Positions 1 through 8,423 of a DNA stretch of 64,000 bases are shown here, in pieces (positions within the stretch are counted from its first letter, which is position 1; each line of letters opens with the position of its first letter). The translations under genes were made by a program, and so were the position numbers. This stretch comes from Promicromonospora iranensis (GTDB lineage Bacteria > Actinomycetota > Actinomycetes > Actinomycetales > Cellulomonadaceae), in the NCBI RefSeq assembly GCF_028994805.1, contig NZ_JAJQQP010000016.1:62001-126000 (forward strand). The letters are read 5' to 3'. The notes under the pieces are model-generated. The model was not told where the DNA came from. It saw only the letters and a list, made by a program, of their open reading frames with translations, and ran no database searches.

Positions 1-1
1 C

Positions 2-223
2 TCAGTGACGTCGATCCAGAACTGCTGGAACACGCACGTGAACTACGTTCCGTTCCGATCGATCGATAGCTCGAGCTACTCGGGTCGTACCGGTGCGAAT
101 GCTCCGTCAGGGTGGTGCAAGACAGACTGGGCACTGACCACGCCGCTGCAGGACACCAGGTTCGGCACGCAGGGCCTACTCTGTAACGGGTACGGAACGA
201 TCGTCACGAGGTGGAACGTCTAG
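2..223 (+). CDS. C-terminal part of an unrecognised protein, cut by the left window edge
   Basis: An open frame enters from the left edge and stops with TAG at 221-223, giving about 73 residues. The reading frame has GC-rich third positions and a balanced composition with three Cys and four Trp, so it looks coding rather than a chance frame. The sequence is polar and rich in Ser, Thr, Asn and Tyr, which would suit an extracytoplasmic protein, but no domain is recognisable. It points toward the leftward transfer operon that ends at 562. Function unknown. Confidence 0.45.
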   Translation, partial: SVTSIQNCWNTHVNYVPFRSIDSSSYSGRTGANAPSGWCKTDWALTTPLQDTRFGTQGLLCNGYGTIVTRWNV

Positions 224-447
224 TGTTCGCAATCACGCCGGCGGAGTGGATCCTGCTCGTCGTATGGAGCGCAGGAATCGTGGCCGCAGCATACGCCACC
301 TGGGGCGATATACCGCTGGTTCGGCGACTCTTAGTCTTGGCGGCAGCCATATTCCTGCCAGTGGTTGGCTCACTGGCCGCCTTTGTGTTCGCGGTTCTCA
401 GGTTCAGGCGGGCTCGATCTGCCGAGTTGGAGAGCAAGGCAGGCTGA
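223..447 (+). CDS. Small two-helix membrane protein
   Basis: A 74-residue protein begins at GTG 223, whose first base is the last base of the preceding stop codon, so the two genes are probably translationally coupled. A GAGG at 208-211 sits about 11 nt upstream; an in-frame GTG at 211 is an alternative. Two hydrophobic segments (about residues 8-25 and 37-56) enclose a short charged loop, and the tail is basic (FRRARSAELESKAG). The layout resembles short phospholipase_D-nuclease N-terminal or superinfection-immunity-like membrane proteins, but I cannot assign a family. Confidence 0.55.
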   Translation: MFAITPAEWILLVVWSAGIVAAAYATWGDIPLVRRLLVLAAAIFLPVVGSLAAFVFAVLRFRRARSAELESKAG

Positions 448-561
448 CTCCAGCGCGGGGACCTATCCTGGCTGTCTTCGCACTCAGCTCGAGCAGGCGC
501 TGCCGGAGCTGCTGTCCGCGTTTAACGCGGCTGCAGCACCGGCAGCGGCCCGGAGAAAGCT

Positions 562-2061
562 TCAGGTTCGCGCAGTCCTCTGGGGGGTCCCGGCGGCTTT
601 CGAGCCAGTTTCGAAGAGGTGGGCTTCGGCAGGGTGGAGTTGGGCCTGGACCAGGAAGGACCTGTTGCGGATGCGCCACAGGCCTTGCCCCAGGCCGAGG
701 GTGGGCAGAAGTGTGGCCTCGGTACGGGTCAGGTCCAGGGCCTTTGCGGTGGTGCCGAGCTGGTCGGTCTCCTGCCGGTAGATGACCCGGGTCTCAGCGT
801 TGGCCAGGAGCGCAGCAGCTAGGGAGCGTTGCGCGCTGCCGGTGTCGCCGACGTTGTCCAGGTCGGACAGCCGGTGGATGACGAGCATGTTGGCGATGCC
901 GTAGTGGCGGGCCAGGCGCCAGTGCGCGTCCATGCGCCGCAGCAGCGCCGGGTGGGACATCAAGCGCCACGCCTCGTCGTAGACCACCCAGCGTTGCCCG
1001 CCGTCGGGGTCGGCTAGTACTCCTTCCATCCATGCGGACGCGCAGGTCATCAGCACGCTCAGGGCCGAGTTGTTCTCCGCGACCCGCGACAGGTCCAGGG
1101 ACAGCATCGGCAACGACGGATCGAACTGGATGGTGGAGGGTCCGTCGAACAGGCCGGCGAGGTCGCCGCGTACGAGCCGGCGTAGCGCGTGGGCGACGTG
1201 CCTGCCGTCCTCAGCCAGGCGGCCGTCCGTGTCATCGCTGCGGTCCGGGGCCATGAGGTAGTCGACGACCCGCGGGAGCACGGGGACGTCACTGGTCCGG
1301 ACGGTGGCGCCCAGGGCGATGTCGATCGCGGTGTGCTCGACCGGGTGCAGGGCCCGGCCGAACATCGCCTCGGTCAGCGCACCGACCAGGGACCGCCGTC
1401 GAACGGTGACCTGCTCCGCCCAGGCCGCCGCGTCGGTGCTGGTTGGCCGGTGGCCCTCGTCGAGCGGGTTGAGCCGTGCAGCCATCCCGGGGCCGAGTGC
1501 GATGGCTCGACCGCCGACGGCGTGGGCGACTGCGGTGTGCTCGCCCTTGGGGTCGCAGGGGATGTAGACCCGGCGCCCGAACGCGAGGGAGCGCAGGTAG
1601 AGGGCTTTGGCCAGGGCGCTCTTGCCGGCGCCGACGATCCCGGCCACGACCATGTTCGGTGCAGTGACCAAACCGCGTTGGTACAGCACCCACGGGTCGT
1701 AGACGAAGCTGCTGCCAGAGTGCAGATCGCGGCCGACGAACACCCCGTCCGCTCCGAGCCCGCCCTCGGCGAGGAACGGGTAAGCGCCAGCCCAGGTCGC
1801 GGACGTGTCCTGGTGACGTGGCACGCGGAACCGGACGGGGGTGCGTAGCGCGGCCGGGCCACGGTCGCCGGCACGGGGCAGGAACCGCTGACCTTGGGAC
1901 TCGGCTCGCTCGGCCTCCATGCGCAACTGGTCGGACCGCAAACGGTCCTGGCGAGCTCGGGCCAGGACCGCTGCCGCGGCTCGTTGGCGGCCGCGGCGCA
2001 CCGACCTCGGTTCACGACCAGTGGTCAGGGTCGCGGTGTGGATCCGCTCGATGGGCCTCAC
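562..2061 (-). CDS. VirB4-like conjugative transfer ATPase (ATPase-domain protein)
   Basis: Probable energiser of the type IV secretion channel, acting at the inner face of the membrane. The 499 residues contain a Walker A motif (GIVGAGKSAL, about 141-150) and a Walker B-like motif (RWVVYDEAWRLM, about 357-368), with the spacing expected of VirB4/TraC-type HerA-FtsK ATPases. The N-terminal 80 residues are Arg-rich and low in complexity. VirB4 proteins are usually about 800 residues; here the N-terminal half appears to be supplied by the separate SCO6880-like protein at 4747-6201, which is inference. It is the last gene of the leftward transfer unit. No strong ribosome binding site precedes the GTG start, and an in-frame ATG at 1917 is possible. 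Confidence 0.8.
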   Translation of the reverse strand: MRPIERIHTATLTTGREPRSVRRGRQRAAAAVLARARQDRLRSDQLRMEAERAESQGQRFLPRAGDRGPAALRTPVRFRVPRHQDTSATWAGAYPFLAEGGLGADGVFVGRDLHSGSSFVYDPWVLYQRGLVTAPNMVVAGIVGAGKSALAKALYLRSLAFGRRVYIPCDPKGEHTAVAHAVGGRAIALGPGMAARLNPLDEGHRPTSTDAAAWAEQVTVRRRSLVGALTEAMFGRALHPVEHTAIDIALGATVRTSDVPVLPRVVDYLMAPDRSDDTDGRLAEDGRHVAHALRRLVRGDLAGLFDGPSTIQFDPSLPMLSLDLSRVAENNSALSVLMTCASAWMEGVLADPDGGQRWVVYDEAWRLMSHPALLRRMDAHWRLARHYGIANMLVIHRLSDLDNVGDTGSAQRSLAAALLANAETRVIYRQETDQLGTTAKALDLTRTEATLLPTLGLGQGLWRIRNRSFLVQAQLHPAEAHLFETGSKAAGTPQRTART

Positions 2062-2119
2062 AGCGTCGGCCCAAAGTCGTGCCGGATGCCCGGTCGAGCT
2101 CCATTGCAGCGCTGCCGGG

Positions 2120-2599
2120 TCATCGTGCGTGCTTCCCGGTCTGGCCGACAGACCGCGTGCCCGGGCGGACAGCCTCGCGAGCCTCGTCGTCGTGGCGAGC
2201 GTGCCGTGCCTGGGCGCGAGGCCGTCGACCGCCTGCCCCAGCGGTGGTGTTGGTGCCCGGGTACCAGGCGATGGCCCCGGAGTGCCCCATGGCGAGGTCG
2301 AGACTGACGTACGCCAGGCCGAACAGCTGGCCGGCCTTGCGCAGGTGTTCGACCGCGGTGAGCGCCTGGACCTGTCCGGTCGAGGCCTTGCCCTGGTCGT
2401 CGTGCGCCAACTGCAGGTTGTCCCGGTGCGCGGCCTGGACCTGGGCGATGACCTGTTCCAGACGGCGGACCACGGCGGCCAGGTCGGTGATCACCCAGTA
2501 CGTGTCCGACGGGTCATCTAAGGTGCGCGTGGACTGCGCCAGTCGGCGCAGGGCCTCGGCGGCGTCCTCGGCGTCGTGCTGCGGGTTGGTGTTGTCCAT
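2120..2599 (-). CDS. Unknown helical protein, second copy of a duplicated cassette (B2)
   Basis: A 159-residue acidic, mostly helical protein of unknown function. The ATG at 2599 is chosen because AGGAGCT stands 5-6 nt upstream; a longer frame starting at 2632 lacks such a site. The C-terminal 45 residues are basic and probably disordered. It is distantly related to the protein at 3736-4185: both have an RRL motif, a Leu-Asp-Asp segment and a similar run of amphipathic helices. Each copy follows a copy of the companion gene with a gap of 57-58 nt. The position inside a type IV secretion operon suggests an accessory transfer role. Confidence 0.65.
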   Translation of the reverse strand: MDNTNPQHDAEDAAEALRRLAQSTRTLDDPSDTYWVITDLAAVVRRLEQVIAQVQAAHRDNLQLAHDDQGKASTGQVQALTAVEHLRKAGQLFGLAYVSLDLAMGHSGAIAWYPGTNTTAGAGGRRPRAQARHARHDDEAREAVRPGTRSVGQTGKHAR

Positions 2600-2656
2600 G
2601 ACGAGCTCCTGAGCCTCGGTGTGCTGGGACATCGAGCAGGTGCGCGCCGGGCACCG

Positions 2657-3577
2657 TCACAGGGACAACCCGTCGTCGGGCCTGGTCTGTGGGGGCTCGG
2701 AATGCGGCGCGTGCCGACCTGCGCGCTCGGACGCCGCCGTCTGCGGCGGCCGCTCAGCAAGGGCGTTGGCTGCCGGATTGCGAAAGCCCGTGTACCGGTC
2801 GGGCCACCCTGCGGGGCTCTCGGTGGGGAGCTCGCGCAACAGGTGCACGGTTCCCAGCCCAGGTTGGTAGCTCAGGACGTAGGAGTCGCTGCGTGCTTCA
2901 CGCGTGCCTTGGTAGGTGGGGACCTCGGCGTGGTAGTCCTCGTTGAACAAAGCCGCCTCCAGGGTCTCGGACCCGAAGTCCCACTGCGCCAGGTGCTCGA
3001 TCGCGGCCTCTACCCCGTGCTCGTCCAGCAGGTCCACGACCGCGTGCCCTTCCTCGTCCTGGAGGAAGACCACGGTGTAGTAGCGGCCCGGTGGCCACGC
3101 CGGCCCGTCGTCGGCCACCTCCTGAACAGGAGAGGCGATCGGCGGTGCTTCTACCGTGGCGGGCTCGACGACCGCGGGACCGTTCGGGTGTTCCAGCTCG
3201 AGGGCGAGCATGGCCAGCTCGTCCGAGTTGAGGTACGCGGCCTCCACGACCCAGGCGGGGAACAGGTTCAGGTTCTCCGGGGCGCTGACCGGATTGCTCA
3301 TCTGGTACCGGTACGCGTCGGCCGCCGCGGACAGGAACGTCACCAGCGTCCCCATCCCGGTGACGACGTCGACGTCGGCGCCGACACCGGAGTGGATGTC
3401 CCGTCCGTCGTGCGGCACCGAGCCAGGGACAGTGGCGTCGGCGATGCGGTAGGCGTACAGCTGCCGGTAGCCGCCGTGCTCGTCCGGGGCGGCGCCGTCG
3501 TGCCATAGCGCCAGGCTCAGCGAACCAGCCTGGCGCGTGACCAGCCTTCGGGTGCTGGGGGAGGTGTCGTTGTTCAT
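2657..3577 (-). CDS. Unknown protein with extra C-terminal domain, second copy of a duplicated cassette (A2)
   Basis: A 306-residue protein of unknown function from ATG 3577. Its first 150 residues resemble the whole of the protein at 4244-4663 (shared GxLxLxL start, an IH/LH segment, then a Leu-rich helix pair). The copies are also alike just upstream of the ATG, where both have CACCTGTC followed 4 nt later by ATGAACA. Residues about 165-280 form an added domain (PGRYYTVVFLQDEEGHAVVD and following) absent from the first copy. No transmembrane segment or signal peptide is seen. No Shine-Dalgarno sequence is obvious, so the start could lie farther upstream (the frame is open to 3685). Confidence 0.6.
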   Translation of the reverse strand: MNNDTSPSTRRLVTRQAGSLSLALWHDGAAPDEHGGYRQLYAYRIADATVPGSVPHDGRDIHSGVGADVDVVTGMGTLVTFLSAAADAYRYQMSNPVSAPENLNLFPAWVVEAAYLNSDELAMLALELEHPNGPAVVEPATVEAPPIASPVQEVADDGPAWPPGRYYTVVFLQDEEGHAVVDLLDEHGVEAAIEHLAQWDFGSETLEAALFNEDYHAEVPTYQGTREARSDSYVLSYQPGLGTVHLLRELPTESPAGWPDRYTGFRNPAANALAERPPQTAASERAGRHAPHSEPPQTRPDDGLSL

Positions 3578-3735
3578 GCCGGACAGGTGTGCGGGACAAG
3601 CACGGGCGCATTGACCGCGTGCGAACCGTGTGGCGTGGCGAGGTCCGGTCATGCCGCTGGCCGCGCGGGCCATGAACTGGCTCACGCGGCCCGCAGCCCA
3701 CGGATAGCGGCCGGAATCGGTTCCAGCGGTGGTGG

Positions 3736-4185
3736 CTACAGCGAGGGCTGGTACGTGGGTTCCTCGCGCCGGGAGTGATCCGGGCCCGGGCCGGGGCTGG
3801 GCGGCTTGCGGTCGGTCTCAGCCGTGCCGGTCGGGCGGGTGGTCTCGTTCTTCGCGCCGGCCAGGGGCTGGCAGGCGAGGTAGAGCAGGTTGGTGGCGTC
3901 GTTGAACCCGTCGGCCGCCCGGACAGCGGGCGAGCTGCGGGGGAAGGCGCCGAGGTCGCCGTCCGGCGCCGGGGGTGTGGGGTGCTCGAAGCTGAGGCTG
4001 GCCAGGTGCGTGGTGACAGCGGCCATCTCCCGCAGCACGCTCAGGAGCTCGGCAGTGATCTGGGGCGCTTGGTCGTCCAGGCTGGTCAGGCTGCTGGTCT
4101 CGTGGACCAGGCGTCGCATCGTCTTCGCGACGGCGGATGCGGTCTCGACGGGGTCCGCATCGATGACCCAAGGCGAGGTGGTCAT
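3736..4185 (-). CDS. Unknown helical protein, first copy of a duplicated cassette (B1)
   Basis: A 149-residue protein with AAGGAG 6 nt before the ATG at 4185. Residues 1-60 are helical and acidic, and a Pro-rich linker separates them from a second helical block; the C-terminal 35 residues are Pro/charged and likely disordered. It is a distant paralogue of the protein at 2120-2599 and occupies the same place after its partner gene. Function unknown; context indicates a transfer accessory protein. Confidence 0.6.
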   Translation of the reverse strand: MTTSPWVIDADPVETASAVAKTMRRLVHETSSLTSLDDQAPQITAELLSVLREMAAVTTHLASLSFEHPTPPAPDGDLGAFPRSSPAVRAADGFNDATNLLYLACQPLAGAKNETTRPTGTAETDRKPPSPGPGPDHSRREEPTYQPSL

Positions 4186-4243
4186 GGTGGCTCCTTCTCG
4201 GGCGCAAGCCGGTTCGTGGCGGAAGTGGTGGTCGGGAACGGGG

Positions 4244-4663
4244 TCAGGGTTCTGGGTCGTCGAAGTCGAACGTCTTGTCGGTCGGCCCGAGCAGCACCTC
4301 CTCGTGTAGTTCCATGCCTTCCATCAGCTCGTCGAGGTAGTCGGCGGCCGTGCGCTGGAGCCACTGGGGCAGGTCGTCCATCGAGCCGTCGGGTTCGGTG
4401 TCCTGGAAGGTGCGGCCGATCGCCCACAGGTGCCCGAGCAGGCTGCACATGGCCGCGTCGGTATCGACGGCGCCCTGGTTGTGCAGGTCCGTGGCCCGGT
4501 ATCGCTGCCCGGCCGGTCCCTGGTCGATCACGAGGTAGCTGTACCGGTGCAGGACGTCCCCGTTCTCGCCCGGCTCGTCGCCGACGTGCCGCAGCGAGAG
4601 ATACAGCGGTCCGACCTGGGTGATGACCGGCCCCGTGTTGAGCTGAGGTGTGCGCGTGTTCAT
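4244..4663 (-). CDS. Unknown acidic protein, first copy of a duplicated cassette (A1)
   Basis: A 139-residue acidic protein from ATG 4663, preceded by the same CACCTGTC-N4-ATGAACA context as the paralogue at 2657-3577. Residues 12-75 match that paralogue (GPLYLSL, a DLHNQGAVDTDAAM segment, then LPQWLQRT). It ends in a run of Asp/Glu. It lies 83 nt after the SCO6880-like gene and 58 nt before the companion helical protein. Function unknown. Confidence 0.6.
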   Translation of the reverse strand: MNTRTPQLNTGPVITQVGPLYLSLRHVGDEPGENGDVLHRYSYLVIDQGPAGQRYRATDLHNQGAVDTDAAMCSLLGHLWAIGRTFQDTEPDGSMDDLPQWLQRTAADYLDELMEGMELHEEVLLGPTDKTFDFDDPEP

Positions 4664-4746
4664 GGACGACAGGTGCGCAGGCCCCACCGTGTCGGGCTGA
4701 TCGCGTTCGTCCACCAGACACCTGGCACCAGGGGTCGGGAGTCGGC

Positions 4747-6201
4747 TCAACTGGGCAGGATCGAGCGTGCGAACGCCTGCGCCTGGTGTCCCCACAGGCG
4801 GCGAGTCTCGATACCGGCTTGTATTGCGGCTTGCTCGACGGCGGCGACGTCGTGCTCGAGCCGCTCGGTATCGGCGGCGCTGATGGTGATCAGTCCCGTG
4901 GCGGTCAGGAGGCTGTGCCCGGCGGCGAGGTCAGCCTCCTGCTGCAGGACGTCCGCAAGCTCGGCCTGGTCGGTGGCGTCGGTGGTCTGTCCCATGCGGG
5001 CGCGTTGGGTCGCGTCGGACAGGTGCCCGGTGCGACGACGACGAAGCTCCCGCATCGCGACGTCTGGACGCACGGGCCGGTAAGTCAATGACAGGTTCCG
5101 CTGGACGCCGGAGGACAGCAGCAGCGGGGCCAGAAACCCCGGGTAGGCCTGAGCTTGGGGCCACTGAGAGATCCACAGGACACAGTGGTGGGCGCCGTCG
5201 GCGCGCAGGTTGCCCCAGGTCTCGGTCACCGCGATAGGTCCCGCGGCAGCCAGCTCCCGACCCAGGGTCGGGTGGCGTTCCAGCGCGGGCCCGATGGCGG
5301 GGTCGTAGGCGGTACGAAGGTGCACCGCGAGCTGGCCTGCGTCGTAGGGCTGGCCGGGTGTGAGGTCGGCGGCGCGCAGCGCGATGGTCAGGGTCTCGAC
5401 CTCCTGCCGCAGCACGGCGGCGGCTCCTCGCAGCCCGCCACCAGCGGCGCGGATGGTGCGTGCGGCGGTGTTCATGTCCAGGGACAGGGCGATGGTGGTG
5501 GCGTGCTGTTCGCCAGCCGGCCCGGCCCGGTCGATCAGGTCCGCGTACGTCCGGCTGGCGAAGGACGCGTCGTCGATGCCGTGGGTCTGCCACCAGTCGG
5601 CCAACGAGGCCCCCGAGCCGGGCAGCGTGCGCTCGACCACCTGGAGCGCGGCGATGTGCCCGGAGCGGGAGACCGTGGCCAGGACCCGGCCCCAGGCCGT
5701 GACGCGGCGCTGCTGCTCGCCCGGGTCGAGCAGCACGAACGCCGGGTGGGTGACGGGCAGGATCGCGGTGAGAGTTGGGGCGTGGGGGTCGTGCACGAGC
5801 ACGGCCCCGGTGACCGGGTCGGTGTACTGGCGCAGCGCCGCGGCGTCCCCGGGCAGGGCCAGGGTTCCGGCCGGGCGAGGCCGTGCGGTCCGGCCAGTGA
5901 TCCGGGCGCGGAAGCTCAGCTGCCCACTGATGGTGCGCCATCCCCAGGACGCCACGATCGGGACCCAGGTGACTGCCTGCCGCCCACCTACGGATATCAG
6001 TGCCGCCGCGACGGCCACGATCAGGACGGGGATCGCATACAGGGCACCGGTGCCGGTGTAGAGCGCGACCACCAGAGGCAGTCCACCGATACCGATCGTG
6101 GCCAGCTGGGTCGCGGTCAGGCCCAGCAGCAGGGCCCGCTTGGACAGGCGAGAGAACTTCACCGCACGAAGCTGCCCACCTGTCTGGGCATGGTCGGTCA
6201 T
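4747..6201 (-). CDS. SCO6880-like membrane protein of the type IV secretion apparatus
   Basis: A 484-residue protein with two adjacent membrane segments near the N-terminus (about residues 25-47 and 50-68), as in PrgI/VirB3-type proteins, followed by a soluble region resembling the N-terminal domain of VirB4 (LTAILPVTHPAFVLLDPGEQ and on). I recognise the layout from the actinobacterial SCO6880 family, which accompanies VirB4-like ATPases. It therefore probably supplies the membrane-anchored VirB3/VirB4-N part missing from the ATPase at 562-2061. It starts 3 nt after the VirB6-like gene stops. No nucleotide-binding motif is present. Confidence 0.75.
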   Translation of the reverse strand: MTDHAQTGGQLRAVKFSRLSKRALLLGLTATQLATIGIGGLPLVVALYTGTGALYAIPVLIVAVAAALISVGGRQAVTWVPIVASWGWRTISGQLSFRARITGRTARPRPAGTLALPGDAAALRQYTDPVTGAVLVHDPHAPTLTAILPVTHPAFVLLDPGEQQRRVTAWGRVLATVSRSGHIAALQVVERTLPGSGASLADWWQTHGIDDASFASRTYADLIDRAGPAGEQHATTIALSLDMNTAARTIRAAGGGLRGAAAVLRQEVETLTIALRAADLTPGQPYDAGQLAVHLRTAYDPAIGPALERHPTLGRELAAAGPIAVTETWGNLRADGAHHCVLWISQWPQAQAYPGFLAPLLLSSGVQRNLSLTYRPVRPDVAMRELRRRRTGHLSDATQRARMGQTTDATDQAELADVLQQEADLAAGHSLLTATGLITISAADTERLEHDVAAVEQAAIQAGIETRRLWGHQAQAFARSILPS

Positions 6202-6204
6202 GGC

Positions 6205-7626
6205 TTACTCCCCGTCCTGGAAGAGGATCCCGGGCTGGTCCCGGGGCGGCGTCGACGGCGGTTCCGCGCCTGTGCTGGCCGGTTGGGTCGGGCGTGCACT
6301 GGACGGGGCACCGGCCTGTGCGAGCTGCTCGGCGGAGGGAAGTGTCGCACCGTCGCTGGTCTGTGCGGCCTGGCCGCTCAGTGCCTGACCGGTGGTCGCA
6401 CCCGAATCGAATGCGGCTTTGGCCAAGGCGGCTCCTGCGACGACCGGAGCTGCGGGCCCGGCCGCCGCAGCACCCGCGCCCGAGCCAGCAGCCGCACCCG
6501 CACCCGCGCTCGAACCAGCGCCGGTACCGGCCGCGGAGCCAGCACCGGTTGCTTCCGTGCCGCCGCCTACGCTGGTGCCACTCGAGGCGGTCGTGGTGCG
6601 CGAAGCGCCTGCTCCCTCTCCGCCGCCGCCTCCGCCGCCTCCGCCGCCTCCGTCGCCGGCGGTGCCGTCGGAACCCAGGACCTTGGCGGGGCTAGGTCGG
6701 GACCAGCCGCCTGGCATGTAGGGCACTGGGCGGTTGATGGCTTCCTTGGCGTCGGACTCCGTGGTCATCGTCTGGTACAGGTCGAAGCCGACGAAGTTGA
6801 TGACCTTGTAGGTCAGGTACGGCGCAAACGCGCCGACCACGAGCAGCACGATCCCGGTCAGCGGTTCAGCGAGCGAGGCGATGTCGGCCTCGATGGGAGC
6901 GGACATCTGCTCGGTCGCGATCAGGAAGATCACCACCATCACCAGCTTCGACAGGATCAGCGCGACGGTGAACGTCGCCCACTTCGTCACCCACCCGCGG
7001 GTCGCGTCCCACGACGCGCCCGCCAACGCCAGCGGCGCCAGGGCGATCGCGACCAGGATCAGGGCCGAGCGCACCAGCAGGCTGATCCACACCGCGAACG
7101 CTCCGGACAACGCCAGTCCGGCCAGGAAAAGTGTCAGCAGGGGGCCGACGCCGACAGCCATGTTGGAAATGGCGATACCGGTGACCATGACGATCAGCCG
7201 GTGCCCGACCTCTTCCATCGTGGTTCCCGCCGCTTGGACCAGCCCATGGCAGAGCTGGTCGGTGATCTCCAGCAGTGCCGCGGTCAGTGTGACGACCACG
7301 AAGGAACCCAGGATGGACTTGCCCAGGCCGAGGGCACCGCGGCCGAGGGCGCCGGGGTCGCGGCGGACCATGCCGGTGATGATCTGCAGCAGGAAGAACA
7401 GCAGCATGACCAGGACGGCGATGCCGAACACCAGGGCGTAGACCCGGCGAAAGGGCGCGCTGGTGACGTCGGTCATGGTCGTGGTGACCATGAGGGCCCA
7501 CATGCCTTCCAGGACCCAGGCGGCCAGGTCACCGACCAGGTCCGCCACGGGCTGGATCGGTGAGACAGCTGTTGAGGCGGACCCGGCGCAGACCTGCGCG
7601 ACCAGGGGCAGAGAGCAGACGTCCAT
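6205..7626 (-). CDS. VirB6/TrbL-like multi-spanning channel protein
   Basis: A 473-residue polytopic membrane protein, probably an inner-membrane channel component. The ATG at 7626 overlaps the stop of the preceding gene (TGATG). Six or so hydrophobic segments lie between residues about 20 and 275, including a cluster near VLVMLLFFLLQIITGM and another near LVVGAFAPYLTYKVIN. The C-terminal 170 residues are low complexity: a run of Gly, then Ala/Gly/Ser repeats, then Pro-rich sequence, as in many TrbL proteins. Placement next to TrbC-like and SCO6880-like genes supports the call. Confidence 0.8.
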   Translation of the reverse strand: MDVCSLPLVAQVCAGSASTAVSPIQPVADLVGDLAAWVLEGMWALMVTTTMTDVTSAPFRRVYALVFGIAVLVMLLFFLLQIITGMVRRDPGALGRGALGLGKSILGSFVVVTLTAALLEITDQLCHGLVQAAGTTMEEVGHRLIVMVTGIAISNMAVGVGPLLTLFLAGLALSGAFAVWISLLVRSALILVAIALAPLALAGASWDATRGWVTKWATFTVALILSKLVMVVIFLIATEQMSAPIEADIASLAEPLTGIVLLVVGAFAPYLTYKVINFVGFDLYQTMTTESDAKEAINRPVPYMPGGWSRPSPAKVLGSDGTAGDGGGGGGGGGGGEGAGASRTTTASSGTSVGGGTEATGAGSAAGTGAGSSAGAGAAAGSGAGAAAAGPAAPVVAGAALAKAAFDSGATTGQALSGQAAQTSDGATLPSAEQLAQAGAPSSARPTQPASTGAEPPSTPPRDQPGILFQDGE

Positions 7627-8003
7627 CAGATCTGCTGCCCGAGGTCCCAGCCGAAGTTGACCAGCGCGACGGCGGCTCCGCAGACGACGCCGGCCGCGGC
7701 GGCGACCAGGATCCCGGTCTTGCCCCGGCCGGCCAGGTGCGGGTTGGAGCTGTTGGCGCCGAACGCCCACACGATCGCGGCGATGATCAGGGCGACCACG
7801 GCCAGGATCAGGCCGATGCTCATGATCGCGCCGACGATCTCCTTCAGCTGCGGGATCCCCGGCAGGCCGTCCGTGTTCGGCCGGATGTCAACGTCCCGGG
7901 GCAGCCGGGCCGCGAGCTTGGTCGCGAATAGGGCGGCGTGCTCAGAGGCGTGGGTAGCGGCCGCTGAGACGGCGTGGGTGGTGGTGTGGAGGCTGTGCAG
8001 CAT
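7626..8003 (-). CDS. VirB2/TrbC-like small membrane protein
   Basis: A 125-residue protein with two hydrophobic segments (about residues 60-82 and 97-117) separated by a short polar loop (GANSSNPHLAGRGKTG). This is the layout of VirB2/TrbC pilin-like proteins, and I believe it belongs with the actinobacterial DUF6112 type, though I cannot search. GGGAG stands about 8 nt before the ATG at 8003. The N-terminal 55 residues are amphipathic and His/Ala-rich rather than a classic signal peptide. It is a paralogue of the 102-residue protein just upstream, so two such subunits are encoded. Confidence 0.65.
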   Translation of the reverse strand: MLHSLHTTTHAVSAAATHASEHAALFATKLAARLPRDVDIRPNTDGLPGIPQLKEIVGAIMSIGLILAVVALIIAAIVWAFGANSSNPHLAGRGKTGILVAAAAGVVCGAAVALVNFGWDLGQQI

Positions 8004-8114
8004 GGCGGTTCTCCCTCAGCGCGGTGATGTCTGCGCTGGGCAGGTGTGCCGCCCGCACCATGCGGGGGAGAACCGGCGGTGCTGCTGGTAGGCGTGATCG
8101 CCGGCCGCGGGTCG

Positions 8115-8423
8115 CTAGAGGGTGTTGCCGAGGTCGATGAGCCAGTTCGTCCAGGCCAAGGCCCCACCGATGATCACCGCGCCAGCGACGCAGATGAGGA
8201 CACCCGCCCTGGCCTTGCTCGTGATCTGCCAGTTCCCGGAGGCTGACGCGATGCCCCAGGTGAACGCGCAGACGGCGAGCATCGCCACCGCGATCACCAG
8301 GGCGATGGTCAGCAGCGCGCCGATGATCGGGAACAGGCGGCTGCCGGTCACCGCACCGAAGTCCGGGCCGACCCCTGCGATCAGGCTGGCGGCTACTACC
8401 AGCGAAACTGGTGAGGTCGTCAT
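8115..8423 (-). CDS. VirB2/TrbC-like small membrane protein (second subunit)
   Basis: A 102-residue protein with three hydrophobic stretches (about residues 5-20, 32-55 and 72-92). The ATG at 8423 overlaps the stop of the M23 peptidase gene (ATGA), and GGAGG lies about 7 nt upstream. Like its neighbour at 7626-8003 it has a KAR/GK loop before the last helix (QITSKARAGVLICVAGA versus GRGKTGILVAAAAGV). Probably a pilin-like or pore subunit of the transfer channel. Confidence 0.65.
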   Translation of the reverse strand: MTTSPVSLVVAASLIAGVGPDFGAVTGSRLFPIIGALLTIALVIAVAMLAVCAFTWGIASASGNWQITSKARAGVLICVAGAVIIGGALAWTNWLIDLGNTL

